Below, piece after piece: positions 7,485 through 14,433 of a stretch of 31,526 nt of DNA (positions are counted from its first letter, which is position 1; every line of letters begins with the position of its first letter). The stretch covers positions 1-31,526 of the forward strand of contig CAYLMM010000033.1 of the NCBI GenBank assembly GCA_964384825.1. Reading direction: 5' to 3'. The notes beneath the pieces were generated by a model. It was not told the DNA's origin and ran no database searches. It worked only from the letters and a program-made list of their open reading frames with translations. Origin of the DNA: CAYLMM01 sp964384825. Lineage in GTDB: Bacteria; Krumholzibacteriota; Krumholzibacteriia; LZORAL124-64-63. A program made the translations under genes and the position numbers.

Positions 7485-7951
7485 TGATCCTCCGTTGTCG
7501 AGATCCGCGGCCGCCTGTCGTCGTCGCCGGCGAGCATGGCGTCCAGCAGGGTGACCCACGGCAGCAAGGCGCACTTGATCCGCAGGGGGAACTTCCTGAC
7601 GCCCTCCAGGGCCTCGAGATCGCCGAGATCGACATCGTCCGGGAAATCGTCACCTTGCATCGCGTCGCGGAAGACGTCGACGATTTCGCGGGCCTCGTCG
7701 AGCGTCCTGCCGGTCAGCATCTCGGCCAGGATGGAACCCGAAGCGGTCGAGATGGCGCATCCCCGGGAGATCACCCCCACCTCGGCGATACGGTCGCCGT
7801 CGTACCTCAGTTGCAGCGTGACCTCGTCCCCGCAGGATGGATTCCTGCCCGAGGCCTCGGCATCGGGCGCATCGAGGGGACGGTCACCCCGGGGGGACCG
7901 CTGGTGGTCCATGATCACTTCCCGGTAAAGGGCGTCCGATGCGTTCATCAT
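7481..7951 (-). CDS. sufU: Fe-S cluster assembly protein SufU
   Basis: A 156-residue SufU, the zinc-dependent sulfur acceptor that takes persulfide sulfur from SufS and hands it to the SufBCD scaffold. It starts ALYREVIMDHQRSPRG, the SufU/IscU N-terminal signature. The three zinc/sulfur cysteines are at residues 40 (NPSCGDEV), 65 (SRGCAISTASGS) and 127 (RIKCALLPW), with the conserved Asp at 42. The 62-residue distance between Cys65 and Cys127 shows the insertion that separates SufU from IscU. Start: ATG at 7951 overlaps the sufS stop as ATGA; a second ATG lies at 7948. No SufE or SufA is seen nearby, which fits SufU acting with SufS here. Confidence 0.94.
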   Translation of the reverse strand: MMNASDALYREVIMDHQRSPRGDRPLDAPDAEASGRNPSCGDEVTLQLRYDGDRIAEVGVISRGCAISTASGSILAEMLTGRTLDEAREIVDVFRDAMQGDDFPDDVDLGDLEALEGVRKFPLRIKCALLPWVTLLDAMLAGDDDRRPRISTTEDQ

Positions 7952-9195
7952 CTTGCGAACACGCTCCTGGCGAAGGAGACGGCCTCGATCAGGGCGTCGA
8001 TGTCGTCGTGGTCGGAGTACATGCCGAGCGAAAGCCGGGTGGTGGCCACGACCCCCAGCCTGCGATGCAGGGGCTGGGCGCAATGGTGCCCCGCGCGCAC
8101 GGCGACGCCCCGCTGGTCGAGCAGGGTCGCCATGTCGTGCGGATGGACCAGGGGATCGTGGAAGCTGATCAGGCCCGCGCGCCGCTGCGGATCGACCGGA
8201 CCGAAGAGCTGCAGCCCGCCCAGGGCCGAAAGCCGGTTCCAGGCGTAGGAGACGATCTCGTGCGCATGCAGGCGGATGGTGTCCAGGCCGATCTCGGCCA
8301 GCAGGTCGAGCGCCGCCGGGAACGCCGCCGCCGCGGCCACGTTGGGCGTGCCGGCCTCGAAGCGGTGCGGGATGCCGGTCCAGGTGGCGCGGTCGAGCTC
8401 CACGGTCTCGATCATCTCGCCGCCGCCCTCGACCGGTTGCAGACGGGACAGGTTCCCCGAGCGGGCGGCCAGAAACCCCAGACCCATCGGGCCGTAGGCC
8501 TTGTGGGCCGAGAAGGCCAGGAAATCGGCGCCGAGGGCGTCGAGCGACACCGGCATCTGTCCGACCGACTGCGCCGCGTCGACCACGACCAGGGCTCCGG
8601 CGGCGCGGGCGGCCTCGGCGATCTCGCGCACCGGATTGATCGTGCCGAGCACGTTCGAGACGTGGGTCAGGCCGACCACCCGGGTCCGCGGCCCGATCAG
8701 GCCGGGCAGGGTCTCCAGGTCCAGTTCGCCCTGGTCGGTGACCGGGATGTGCCGGAGCGACAGCTCGCGCTCGCGGGCGACCATGATCCACGGCACCAGG
8801 TTGGCGTGGTGCTCCATCTCGGTCAGCAGGATCTCGTCGCCGGGCCGCAGATCGTGGGCCAGGCCGCGGGCGACCAGATTCAGGGCCGACGTCGCGCCCC
8901 TGGTGATCACCACGTCCTCCGTGGGAACGCCGACCAGATCGGCCACGCGTTCGCGGCAGCCCTCGTAGGCGGCGGTCGCCTCGGCGGCCAGGGTATGCAT
9001 CCCGCGGTGGACGTTGGCGTTGTTCGTGCGGTAATAGCGGGCCTCGGCCTCGATCACCTCGACCGGTTTCTGCGCCGTCGCGGCGCTGTCGAGATAGACC
9101 AGGCCGCCGCCGGGCAGCCGCCGGCGCAGCAGGGGGAAGCGGTCTCGGGCCAGGCCCGAAGGACGCGGCGCGGTGAATTCCCGGGGCTGGTTCAC
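7948..9195 (-). CDS. sufS: Cysteine desulfurase SufS
   Basis: A 415-residue pyridoxal-phosphate enzyme that takes sulfur from L-cysteine and holds it as a persulfide. Signatures seen: YLDSAATAQKP (36-44), NNANVHRGMHTLA (58-70), VVVDAAQSVGQMPV (203-216), the Schiff-base lysine in FSAHKAYGPMG at residue 232, and the sulfur-carrying cysteine in RAGHHCAQPLH at residue 372. Start choice: GTG at 9195 has a near-perfect AAGGAGGT five bases upstream and overlaps the sufD stop as GTGA; the open frame runs far upstream but only as a shadow of sufD. The short loop around Cys372 is the group II (SufS) type, consistent with the downstream sufU as acceptor. Confidence 0.96.
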   Translation of the reverse strand: MNQPREFTAPRPSGLARDRFPLLRRRLPGGGLVYLDSAATAQKPVEVIEAEARYYRTNNANVHRGMHTLAAEATAAYEGCRERVADLVGVPTEDVVITRGATSALNLVARGLAHDLRPGDEILLTEMEHHANLVPWIMVARERELSLRHIPVTDQGELDLETLPGLIGPRTRVVGLTHVSNVLGTINPVREIAEAARAAGALVVVDAAQSVGQMPVSLDALGADFLAFSAHKAYGPMGLGFLAARSGNLSRLQPVEGGGEMIETVELDRATWTGIPHRFEAGTPNVAAAAAFPAALDLLAEIGLDTIRLHAHEIVSYAWNRLSALGGLQLFGPVDPQRRAGLISFHDPLVHPHDMATLLDQRGVAVRAGHHCAQPLHRRLGVVATTRLSLGMYSDHDDIDALIEAVSFARSVFAR

Positions 9196-10487
9196 GGCCG
9201 ACCTCCTTCCAGCACGGCGAGGCGCTCGTCGACCATCCGGCCGAGATCCTCGCGCACGCCATCGGGCAGGCGGCTCAGGGTTCCTTCGAGGAAGCCGCGC
9301 ACCACCGTCCGCAGGGCTTCGCCCTCGGTCAGTCCGCGGCTGCGCAGATAGAAGATCTGCTCGCGATCGACCGGAGCCACCGTCGCGCCGTGGCTGCACG
9401 AGACGTCGTCGGTCAGGATCTCCAGTTCGGGGATCGTATCCGCCCGCGCCGCATCGCCCAGCAGCAGGTTGCGGTTCTCCTGGAAGGCCTCGGTCCCGGA
9501 CGCGTCTTCCTCGATGCGGATCAGCCCGGTGTACGTCGAACGCGCCCGTCCGGCGGCGACGGTCTTGAAATCGATGTTGCTCCAGGTGCGGCCCGCCAGA
9601 TGGCGGTGCCGGGTGTGGTGATCCAGATGGCTGGCCCCGTCGGCGAAGGCGACGCCGACCATCTCGCTGCGCGCGCCGGGCTCGGCCAGATCCGATCCGA
9701 CCTCCACCTTCACGCGCTCTCCGCCGAGCGACGCCAGGACGGTCAGCAGGTCCGCGTCCCGGTCGAGGCGAGCCCCCAGGTCGAGATGTCCGTTCACGCC
9801 GGGATTCCAGCGCTGGACCAGGAAGCGGCGCACGGAGGCGCCCGGACCGGCCCGCAGCGCTGAAGATCCGACCACCCGCGCACCCGGCATCCCGCCGCGG
9901 TGCTCCTCGACGATGGTGGCGCGGGAGCCGGCGCCGGCCTCGACGGCGATCCGGGGCAGGCAGGCGCCCTCCCCGGCGTCGACGATCACGTGGATCGGAC
10001 CGGCGAGCCGCGCCCCCTCGGGCAGGCGCAGCAGCAGACCGGTGTTCCAGGCCGCCTCGTTCAGCGCGGAGAACAATTCCCCGCCGCCGTCGCCGGCTGC
10101 GAAGGGCAATGCTTCGGGATCGGCTTCGGCCAAAGACGAGATCTGCAGACCGGCGTCCTCGGCCGCGGGCGAGTTCCGGAAGACGGGGGCTACGCCCGCA
10201 CGCATCAGCACGAAAGCGCCGTCTTCCGGTACGGCCGAGACGTCGGTCACGAATTCGTGGGCGACGGACGCGGCGAGATTCGCGGGCAGCAGACGGGACG
10301 GGTTGGAAAACCGCCACAGATGACGCACGCGGTCGGGCATGGGGGCGGCCGCGTAGCGGTCCAGCGCTTCCCGCCGGCGGGCGGCGACGGCGGCCGATTC
10401 TCCCAGCGACCGCGACAGGGCCGCCAGTTCCCCGGCGCTCGGCAGGGGGCGGCCGGCGCCCCGCTCGATCAGGTTCGATTCAGCCAA
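9192..10487 (-). CDS. sufD: Fe-S cluster assembly protein SufD
   Basis: A 431-residue SufD, partner of SufB in the SufBC2D scaffold on which clusters are built in the cytoplasm. The C-terminal half is a parallel beta-helix with the family motifs GRTWSNIDFKTVAAGRARST, GTEAFQENRNLLLGDAARAD and LEILTDDVSCSHGATVAPVD (the His of CSHGAT is the functional histidine near E. coli position 360), then EQIFYLRSRGL. The N-terminal 80 residues are helical and poorly conserved, as usual. Start: there is no good ATG; TTG at 10487 has GGAGGG five bases upstream and overlaps the end of sufB by 8 bp, so I chose it. It is coupled to both neighbours. Confidence 0.92.
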   Translation of the reverse strand: MAESNLIERGAGRPLPSAGELAALSRSLGESAAVAARRREALDRYAAAPMPDRVRHLWRFSNPSRLLPANLAASVAHEFVTDVSAVPEDGAFVLMRAGVAPVFRNSPAAEDAGLQISSLAEADPEALPFAAGDGGGELFSALNEAAWNTGLLLRLPEGARLAGPIHVIVDAGEGACLPRIAVEAGAGSRATIVEEHRGGMPGARVVGSSALRAGPGASVRRFLVQRWNPGVNGHLDLGARLDRDADLLTVLASLGGERVKVEVGSDLAEPGARSEMVGVAFADGASHLDHHTRHRHLAGRTWSNIDFKTVAAGRARSTYTGLIRIEEDASGTEAFQENRNLLLGDAARADTIPELEILTDDVSCSHGATVAPVDREQIFYLRSRGLTEGEALRTVVRGFLEGTLSRLPDGVREDLGRMVDERLAVLEGGRP

Positions 10488-11898
10488 CGGAACCCTCCAT
10501 CTCCAGCTCGATCAGCCTGTTGAGCTCCACCGCGTATTCCATCGGCAGTTCGCGCACGAAGGGCTCGATGAAGCCGTTGACGATCATCAGCCGCGCCTGG
10601 TCGGGATCGAGCCCGCGGCTCTGCAGGTAGAAGAGCTGCTCCTCGGCCACCTTCGAGACCCGCGCCTCGTGTTCGATCTTCACGTCCTTCTCGGCCACGT
10701 CCATCGTCGGATAGGTGTCCGAGCGGGCCTTCCCGCCCAGCAGCAGCGCATCGCATTCGACGCTGGTCCGGCAGCCCGTCGCTCCGCGCGCCACCTGCAC
10801 GAGCCCCCGGTACGACGAGCGCCCGTCGCCCTTGGAGATGGATTTCGAGATGATCCGCGACGAGGTGTCCGGCGCCGCGTGGATGACCTTGGCCCCCGCG
10901 TCCTGATGCTGATCGTCGCCGGCGAAGGCCACCGACAGCACCTCGCCGTGCGCCCCCTCGCCCTTCAGGATGATGGCGGGGTACTTCATGGTGAGTTTCG
11001 ATCCGATGTTCCCGTCGACCCACTCCATCACCGCGTCGCGATGCACGTGGGCCCGCTTGGTCACCAGGTTGAAGACGTTGGTCGACCAGTTCTGGATGGT
11101 CGTGTAGCGGATGCGCGCCCGGTCGAGGGCCACCAGTTCGACCACCGCCGAATGCAGCGAATCGGAGGAGTAGACCGGCGCGGTGCAGCCCTCGATGTAG
11201 TGCACCGAGGACCCCTCGTCGGCGATGATCAGCGTCCGCTCGAACTGGCCCATGTTCTCGGCGTTGATCCGGAAATAGGCCTGCAGCGGGATCTCGACCT
11301 CGGTGTCCTTCGGCACGTAGATGAACGACCCGCCCGACCAGACCGCCGTGTTGAGCGCCGCGAACTTGTTGTCGCGCATCGGGATGATCTTGCCGAACCA
11401 CTTCCGCACGATCTCGGGATGCTCGCGCAGCGCGGTGTCCATGTCGCAGAAGATCACGCCCTTCTTCTCGAGATCCTCGCGGATCGAATGGTAGACCACC
11501 TCGGATTCGTACTGGGCGGTCACCCCGGCCAGGAACTTGCGCTCCGCCTCGGGCACGCCCAGGCGTTCGAAGGTGTTCTTGATGTTCTGCGGCACGTCGT
11601 CCCAGTCGGTGGTCAGCTCTCCCTTGGGCTTCAGGTAGTAATGGATGTTCTCGAAGTCGATCGAGCCGAGCATTCCGGTGTTCCCCCAGCGGGGCATCGG
11701 CTTGTCGAGGAACACGTCCAGGGCCTTGTGGCGGATGTCGGTCATCCACCGGGGCTCGTTCTTGTAGCGCGAGATCATCTCGACCACCTCGTGGTCGAGT
11801 CCCTTGGGCGCCTTGTGCAGGTACTCCTCCGGGTCGTGGAAGCCGTAGCGGGAGGCGTAGTCCCTGTTCAGGTCCGCGATCTGACGGCTGGCGCTCAT
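10480..11898 (-). CDS. sufB: Fe-S cluster assembly protein SufB
   Basis: A 472-residue SufB, the central scaffold subunit that receives sulfur and holds the nascent cluster. Seen: GLDHEVVEMIS and KNEPRWM near the N-terminus, YDFENIHYY-like and WDDVPQNIKNTFERLGVPEAE, the core NTAVWSGGSFIYVPKDTEVE (183-202), EGCTAPVYSSDSLHSAVVEL (236-255), and GCRTSVECDALLLG with Cys382. That Cys aligns with the cluster-forming Cys405 of E. coli SufB; Glu411 (IEHEARVSK) lies at the right distance for the partner Glu434. Start: ATG at 11898, two bases after... the sufC stop region, with GGAGG in the last sufC codons. All catalytic positions look intact. Confidence 0.97.
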   Translation of the reverse strand: MSASRQIADLNRDYASRYGFHDPEEYLHKAPKGLDHEVVEMISRYKNEPRWMTDIRHKALDVFLDKPMPRWGNTGMLGSIDFENIHYYLKPKGELTTDWDDVPQNIKNTFERLGVPEAERKFLAGVTAQYESEVVYHSIREDLEKKGVIFCDMDTALREHPEIVRKWFGKIIPMRDNKFAALNTAVWSGGSFIYVPKDTEVEIPLQAYFRINAENMGQFERTLIIADEGSSVHYIEGCTAPVYSSDSLHSAVVELVALDRARIRYTTIQNWSTNVFNLVTKRAHVHRDAVMEWVDGNIGSKLTMKYPAIILKGEGAHGEVLSVAFAGDDQHQDAGAKVIHAAPDTSSRIISKSISKGDGRSSYRGLVQVARGATGCRTSVECDALLLGGKARSDTYPTMDVAEKDVKIEHEARVSKVAEEQLFYLQSRGLDPDQARLMIVNGFIEPFVRELPMEYAVELNRLIELEMEGSVG

Positions 11899-11899
11899 A

Positions 11900-12670
11900 T
11901 CAACCCTCCCCGGACGCGGCCGCTGCGGGCTCGAGCCAGTCGTAGCCCCGGGCCTCGAGTTCCACGGCCAGCTCCGGCCCGCCCGACCGCACGATCCGGC
12001 CGTCCATGAAGACGTGGACCCGGTCGGGCCGGACGTGCTCGAGGATGCGCTGGTAGTGGGTGACCATCAGCACGCCGGTCTCGGCGCCGGCGGCCGCGTT
12101 GACGCCCTCGCTGACGACCTTCAGGGCGTCGATGTCGAGCCCCGAATCGATCTCGTCTAGCAGGGCGAACGAGGGCCGCAGCATCAGCAGCTGCAGGATC
12201 TCGATGCGCTTCTTCTCGCCGCCGGAGAAGCTGTCGTTCAGATAGCGGGCCATGAACTCGCGCGGAACGCCCAGGCGTTCGCAGGCCGCGTCCATCTCCC
12301 GGCGGAATTCGCGCACCGGGATATCGGCGCCGCGCCGCGCGGTCAGGGCCGACCGCAGGAAGCCGGCCACGCTCACCCCGGGCACGGCGACCGGATACTG
12401 GAAGCCGAGGAACATGCCGCGGCGGGCGCGCTGCTCGGGCGCGAGGTCGTGGACCGGCTCGCCGTCGAGCCGCATCACGCCGGACACCTCGTAGGCGGGA
12501 TGGCCCATCAGGGCGGCCGCCAGGGTCGATTTGCCCGAACCGTTGGGGCCCATCAGGGCGTGCTTCTCGCCGGGGCCCACATCCAGGTCGACCCCCTTGA
12601 CGATCTCCTTGCCCGCGACGCTGACGCGGATTCCGCGGCAGGAAAATACGGTGTTGCGTTCGCTGTCCAT
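11900..12670 (-). CDS. sufC: Fe-S cluster assembly ATPase SufC
   Basis: A 256-residue ABC-type ATPase of the SufBC2D complex; its dimerisation on ATP binding opens the SufB-SufD interface for cluster assembly. Seen: Walker A GPNGSGKST (41-49), Q-loop GFQYPVAVPGVSV (89-101), the SufC-type signature NDSFSGGEKKRIEILQLL (145-162), Walker B FALLDEIDSGLDIDAL (168-183), and the switch His in MVTHYQRIL (202-210). Start: ATG at 12670 with AGAGG six bases upstream. The frame stays open upstream across the regulator gene, but that stretch is antisense-like shadow. It lies 62 bp after the rrf2 stop, first of the assembly genes. Confidence 0.96.
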   Translation of the reverse strand: MDSERNTVFSCRGIRVSVAGKEIVKGVDLDVGPGEKHALMGPNGSGKSTLAAALMGHPAYEVSGVMRLDGEPVHDLAPEQRARRGMFLGFQYPVAVPGVSVAGFLRSALTARRGADIPVREFRREMDAACERLGVPREFMARYLNDSFSGGEKKRIEILQLLMLRPSFALLDEIDSGLDIDALKVVSEGVNAAAGAETGVLMVTHYQRILEHVRPDRVHVFMDGRIVRSGGPELAVELEARGYDWLEPAAAASGEG

Positions 12671-12732
12671 CGAAGGCCTCTTTTCGCGATGGTTCGGTAT
12701 TCCGTTGCGCGCGGCCGCGCCGCGCCGGACGG

Positions 12733-13191
12733 CTATCGACGCGGTTCGGACCAGAGCCGGGCCATGTGCTTCTCGACCTGCTGCTCGTCCTGGGCCAAGT
12801 CCGCCAGGGTCGTGCTCGCTAACACCTGTTCGATGCGCGTTTCCAGGTGCCGCCAGACCGAGCGCAGGCCGCAGTCCTCGACATTCGGACAGCGGGAATC
12901 GCTCGGATCCGCCGGGGTGCAGCCGGCGCCGTCGAGCAGGGGCTTGCCCAGGGCCCGGATCACCATGGCGACATCCAGGCGATCGGCGGGCCGGGCGAGT
13001 TCGTACCCCCCGTTGCGTCCGCGCAGGGCCAGCACGACCCCGCCGCGGCGCAGCCTGGCCAGCAGCTTGGCCACCGTGGGCTCGGGGATGCATTCCATCT
13101 CCGAGAGTTCCGCCAACGTGGCCTGCCGGCCGCAACGCGCCAGGCTCATCATCAAACGCAGGGATTGTTCTTCGGCTTTGGAAATCTTCAC
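12733..13191 (-). CDS. Rrf2/IscR-family regulator of the suf operon
   Basis: A 152-residue Rrf2-family winged-helix regulator; family members of this kind sense Fe-S status through a cluster bound by three cysteines. The DNA-binding part is residues 1-80: AEEQSLRLMMSLARC, then ELSEMECIPEPTVAKLLARL (recognition helix) and the wing LRGRNGGYELARPAD. Cys91, Cys101 and Cys107 form the probable cluster loop (GCTPADPSDSRCPNVEDC); the 9-residue gap between the first two is longer than the 5 of E. coli IscR. Start: GTG at 13191; the Shine-Dalgarno-like GGAAGGG is about 12 bases away, so the start is slightly uncertain. Position at the head of sufCBDSUT and an IscR-like palindrome over its promoter suggest autorepression and control of the operon. 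Confidence 0.9.
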   Translation of the reverse strand: MKISKAEEQSLRLMMSLARCGRQATLAELSEMECIPEPTVAKLLARLRRGGVVLALRGRNGGYELARPADRLDVAMVIRALGKPLLDGAGCTPADPSDSRCPNVEDCGLRSVWRHLETRIEQVLASTTLADLAQDEQQVEKHMARLWSEPRR

Positions 13192-13358
13192 TGTCCGCGA
13201 CCCTTCCGCTTTACCTTCTTGGGAGGTAGTTTTTGTCCGATTTATGCTCCGGGAAACGCCCGGTTCCGAAAATACGCCCGGGAGATGCAGGATTCCGCCA
13301 AGATCCCCCCAGGATCGGCGTCGCCGCGATCGGGCCGCCTCACCTTCATCACACCGCT

Positions 13359-13387
13359 ACGATATTAATTCCTACCTTATTTGTCAA
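13359..13387 (-). promoter_or_regulatory. Promoter of the rrf2-suf operon
   Basis: Minus-strand TTGACA (13382-13387, perfect -35) and TATCGT (13359-13364, 4 of 6 to the -10 consensus) are separated by exactly 17 bp. Transcription would begin near 13352 and leave a leader of about 160 nt before the rrf2 GTG. The -35 hexamer lies inside the IscR-like operator. Confidence 0.65.
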
Positions 13388-13391
13388 GTAT
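13367..13391. promoter_or_regulatory. Candidate IscR/Rrf2 operator over the suf promoter
   Basis: The 25-bp stretch has one half-site, TTGTCAAGTAT (13381-13391), that matches 10 of 11 positions of the right half of the E. coli IscR type-1 consensus (YAGTCRRSTAT). The opposite half (AATTCCTACCT) keeps 5 of 11 positions, including CC.AC in place of YYGAC. The centre is A/T-only. Binding here would cover the -35 box, so repression is the likely outcome. The asymmetry is notable and the call is by eye. Confidence 0.5.
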
Positions 13392-13510
13392 ACGGCTACA
13401 TTTTTTATCCGGATTTTTCTGCTTTTATTCCAACAAGTTACGAAGACATACAGCCCGGAGGCGTGTTTTTTTGTTCGCAGGGATCACGGCGATTCCGTCG
13501 ATGTCGGACT

Positions 13511-13538
13511 TTGCCCCGCCCGGAACTTCGGCTATTGT
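13511..13538 (+). promoter_or_regulatory. Possible promoter for the ferredoxin-NADP reductase gene
   Basis: TTGCCC (13511-13516) and TATTGT (13533-13538) are spaced by 16 bp and would start transcription about 60 bp before the fpr ATG. Each hexamer matches 4 of 6 consensus bases, so this is weak. Another arrangement, TTGTCA at 13381 with TTATCC at 13405, would overlap the suf operator. Confidence 0.28.
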
Positions 13539-13605
13539 TGGTAGCCGCCGCGGAATCCCCCGGTCGACGCGACCGGAATCCTTTTTCGCAAGGGAGAGAG
13601 AACAG

Positions 13606-14415
13606 ATGGCCGTCGAGATGAACGCCACAGTCACCGAGCGCCGCGATGTTTCCCACGGCTTGTGCATCATCCGCGTCAAGCCGGACTTCGAGCTGCCGGA
13701 ATTCCGGGCCGGCCAGTACGGCGTGCTGGGACTGCCCGGATCATCGCCGCGGGCCTCCTATTCCGAGCCCGAGGCGACGCCCGCCGATCCGCAGAAGATC
13801 ATCAAGCGGGCCTACTCGGTGGCCTCTTCGAGCCTCGACGGAACCGAACTGGAGTTCTACGTCGCCCTGGTCCCGTCCGGCGCCCTGACGCCGCGGCTCT
13901 TCGCCCTGGACGTCGGCGACCGCCTGTGGGTCGGCAAGAAGATCGTCGGGATGTTCACCCTGGACGACGTCCAGGACGACCGCGACGTGATCTTCGTGGC
14001 CACCGGCACCGGGCTGGCGCCCTACATCTCGATGCTGCGATCGGCCTACGACTTCGACGCCACGCGCCGGACCACCGTCTTCCACGGCGCCCGTCATTCC
14101 TGGGAGCTGGGCTACCGCAACGAGCTGGAATCGCTGGCCGACCGGTTCGAGGACTTCGTCTACCACCCGATCCTCAGCGACCCCGAGGACGAGGAAAGGC
14201 CCTGGGAGGGCCTGACCGGCTTCATCCATCCGTTCTTCGACGAGCACCACGCCGAGGATCTGCTCGGCGGCGATCTCGATCCGCAGCGCCATACGGTTTT
14301 CCTCTGCGGGAATCCGCTGATGATCGAGGCGATGCTCGACGTGCTGACCGCCAAGGGCTTCAAGGAGCACAAGCGGAAGGACCCGGGCAACATCATCCTG
14401 GAGAAGTTCTGGTAG
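13606..14415 (+). CDS. fpr: Ferredoxin--NADP+ reductase (Fpr type)
   Basis: A 269-residue soluble FAD protein that exchanges electrons between ferredoxin (or flavodoxin) and NADP(H). The FAD-binding motif is RAYSVASSSLDGTELEFYVA (about residues 67-86), followed by GALTPRLFALDVGDRLWVGKK; the NADP-binding motif is FVATGTGLAPYISMLR (about 132-147), then TTVFHGARHSWELGYRNEL and VFLCGNPLMIEAML. These are in the order expected for bacterial Fpr, and the protein ends in an aromatic residue (LEKFW), as related reductases do. An insertion around residues 50-62 (SYSEPEATPADPQ) precedes the FAD motif. Start: ATG at 13606 with GGGAG upstream; the frame is open further up but lies in promoter DNA. It is divergent from the suf operon and convergent with a polyferredoxin gene. 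Confidence 0.92.
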   Translation: MAVEMNATVTERRDVSHGLCIIRVKPDFELPEFRAGQYGVLGLPGSSPRASYSEPEATPADPQKIIKRAYSVASSSLDGTELEFYVALVPSGALTPRLFALDVGDRLWVGKKIVGMFTLDDVQDDRDVIFVATGTGLAPYISMLRSAYDFDATRRTTVFHGARHSWELGYRNELESLADRFEDFVYHPILSDPEDEERPWEGLTGFIHPFFDEHHAEDLLGGDLDPQRHTVFLCGNPLMIEAMLDVLTAKGFKEHKRKDPGNIILEKFW

Positions 14416-14433
14416 CCGGCCGCGGCCCGCGGG

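Larger units (their letters stand above)
13192..13605. other. Divergent regulatory region between the rrf2-suf operon and fpr
   Basis: This 414-bp stretch has no credible gene. Its middle (about 13361-13480) is the most A+T-rich part of the window, with T-runs at 13401-13406 and 13465-13472. It holds a good minus-strand promoter with an overlapping IscR-like site, a small hairpin in the presumed suf leader (CCGGG/CCCGG, 13249-13263), and a weaker plus-strand promoter candidate for fpr. The suf leader would be about 160 nt long; I see no recognised riboswitch in it. Confidence 0.6.

Noticed and set aside
12671..13135. Upstream extension of the sufC frame through the rrf2 gene
   Set aside because: The extension overlaps the clear rrf2 coding sequence in another frame and has Arg/Gly/Pro-biased shadow composition.
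13217..13246. Second IscR-like site near GGTAGTTTTTGTCCGATTTAT in the suf leader
   Set aside because: Only the GTC core and a few flanking bases match the consensus; the left half does not fit.
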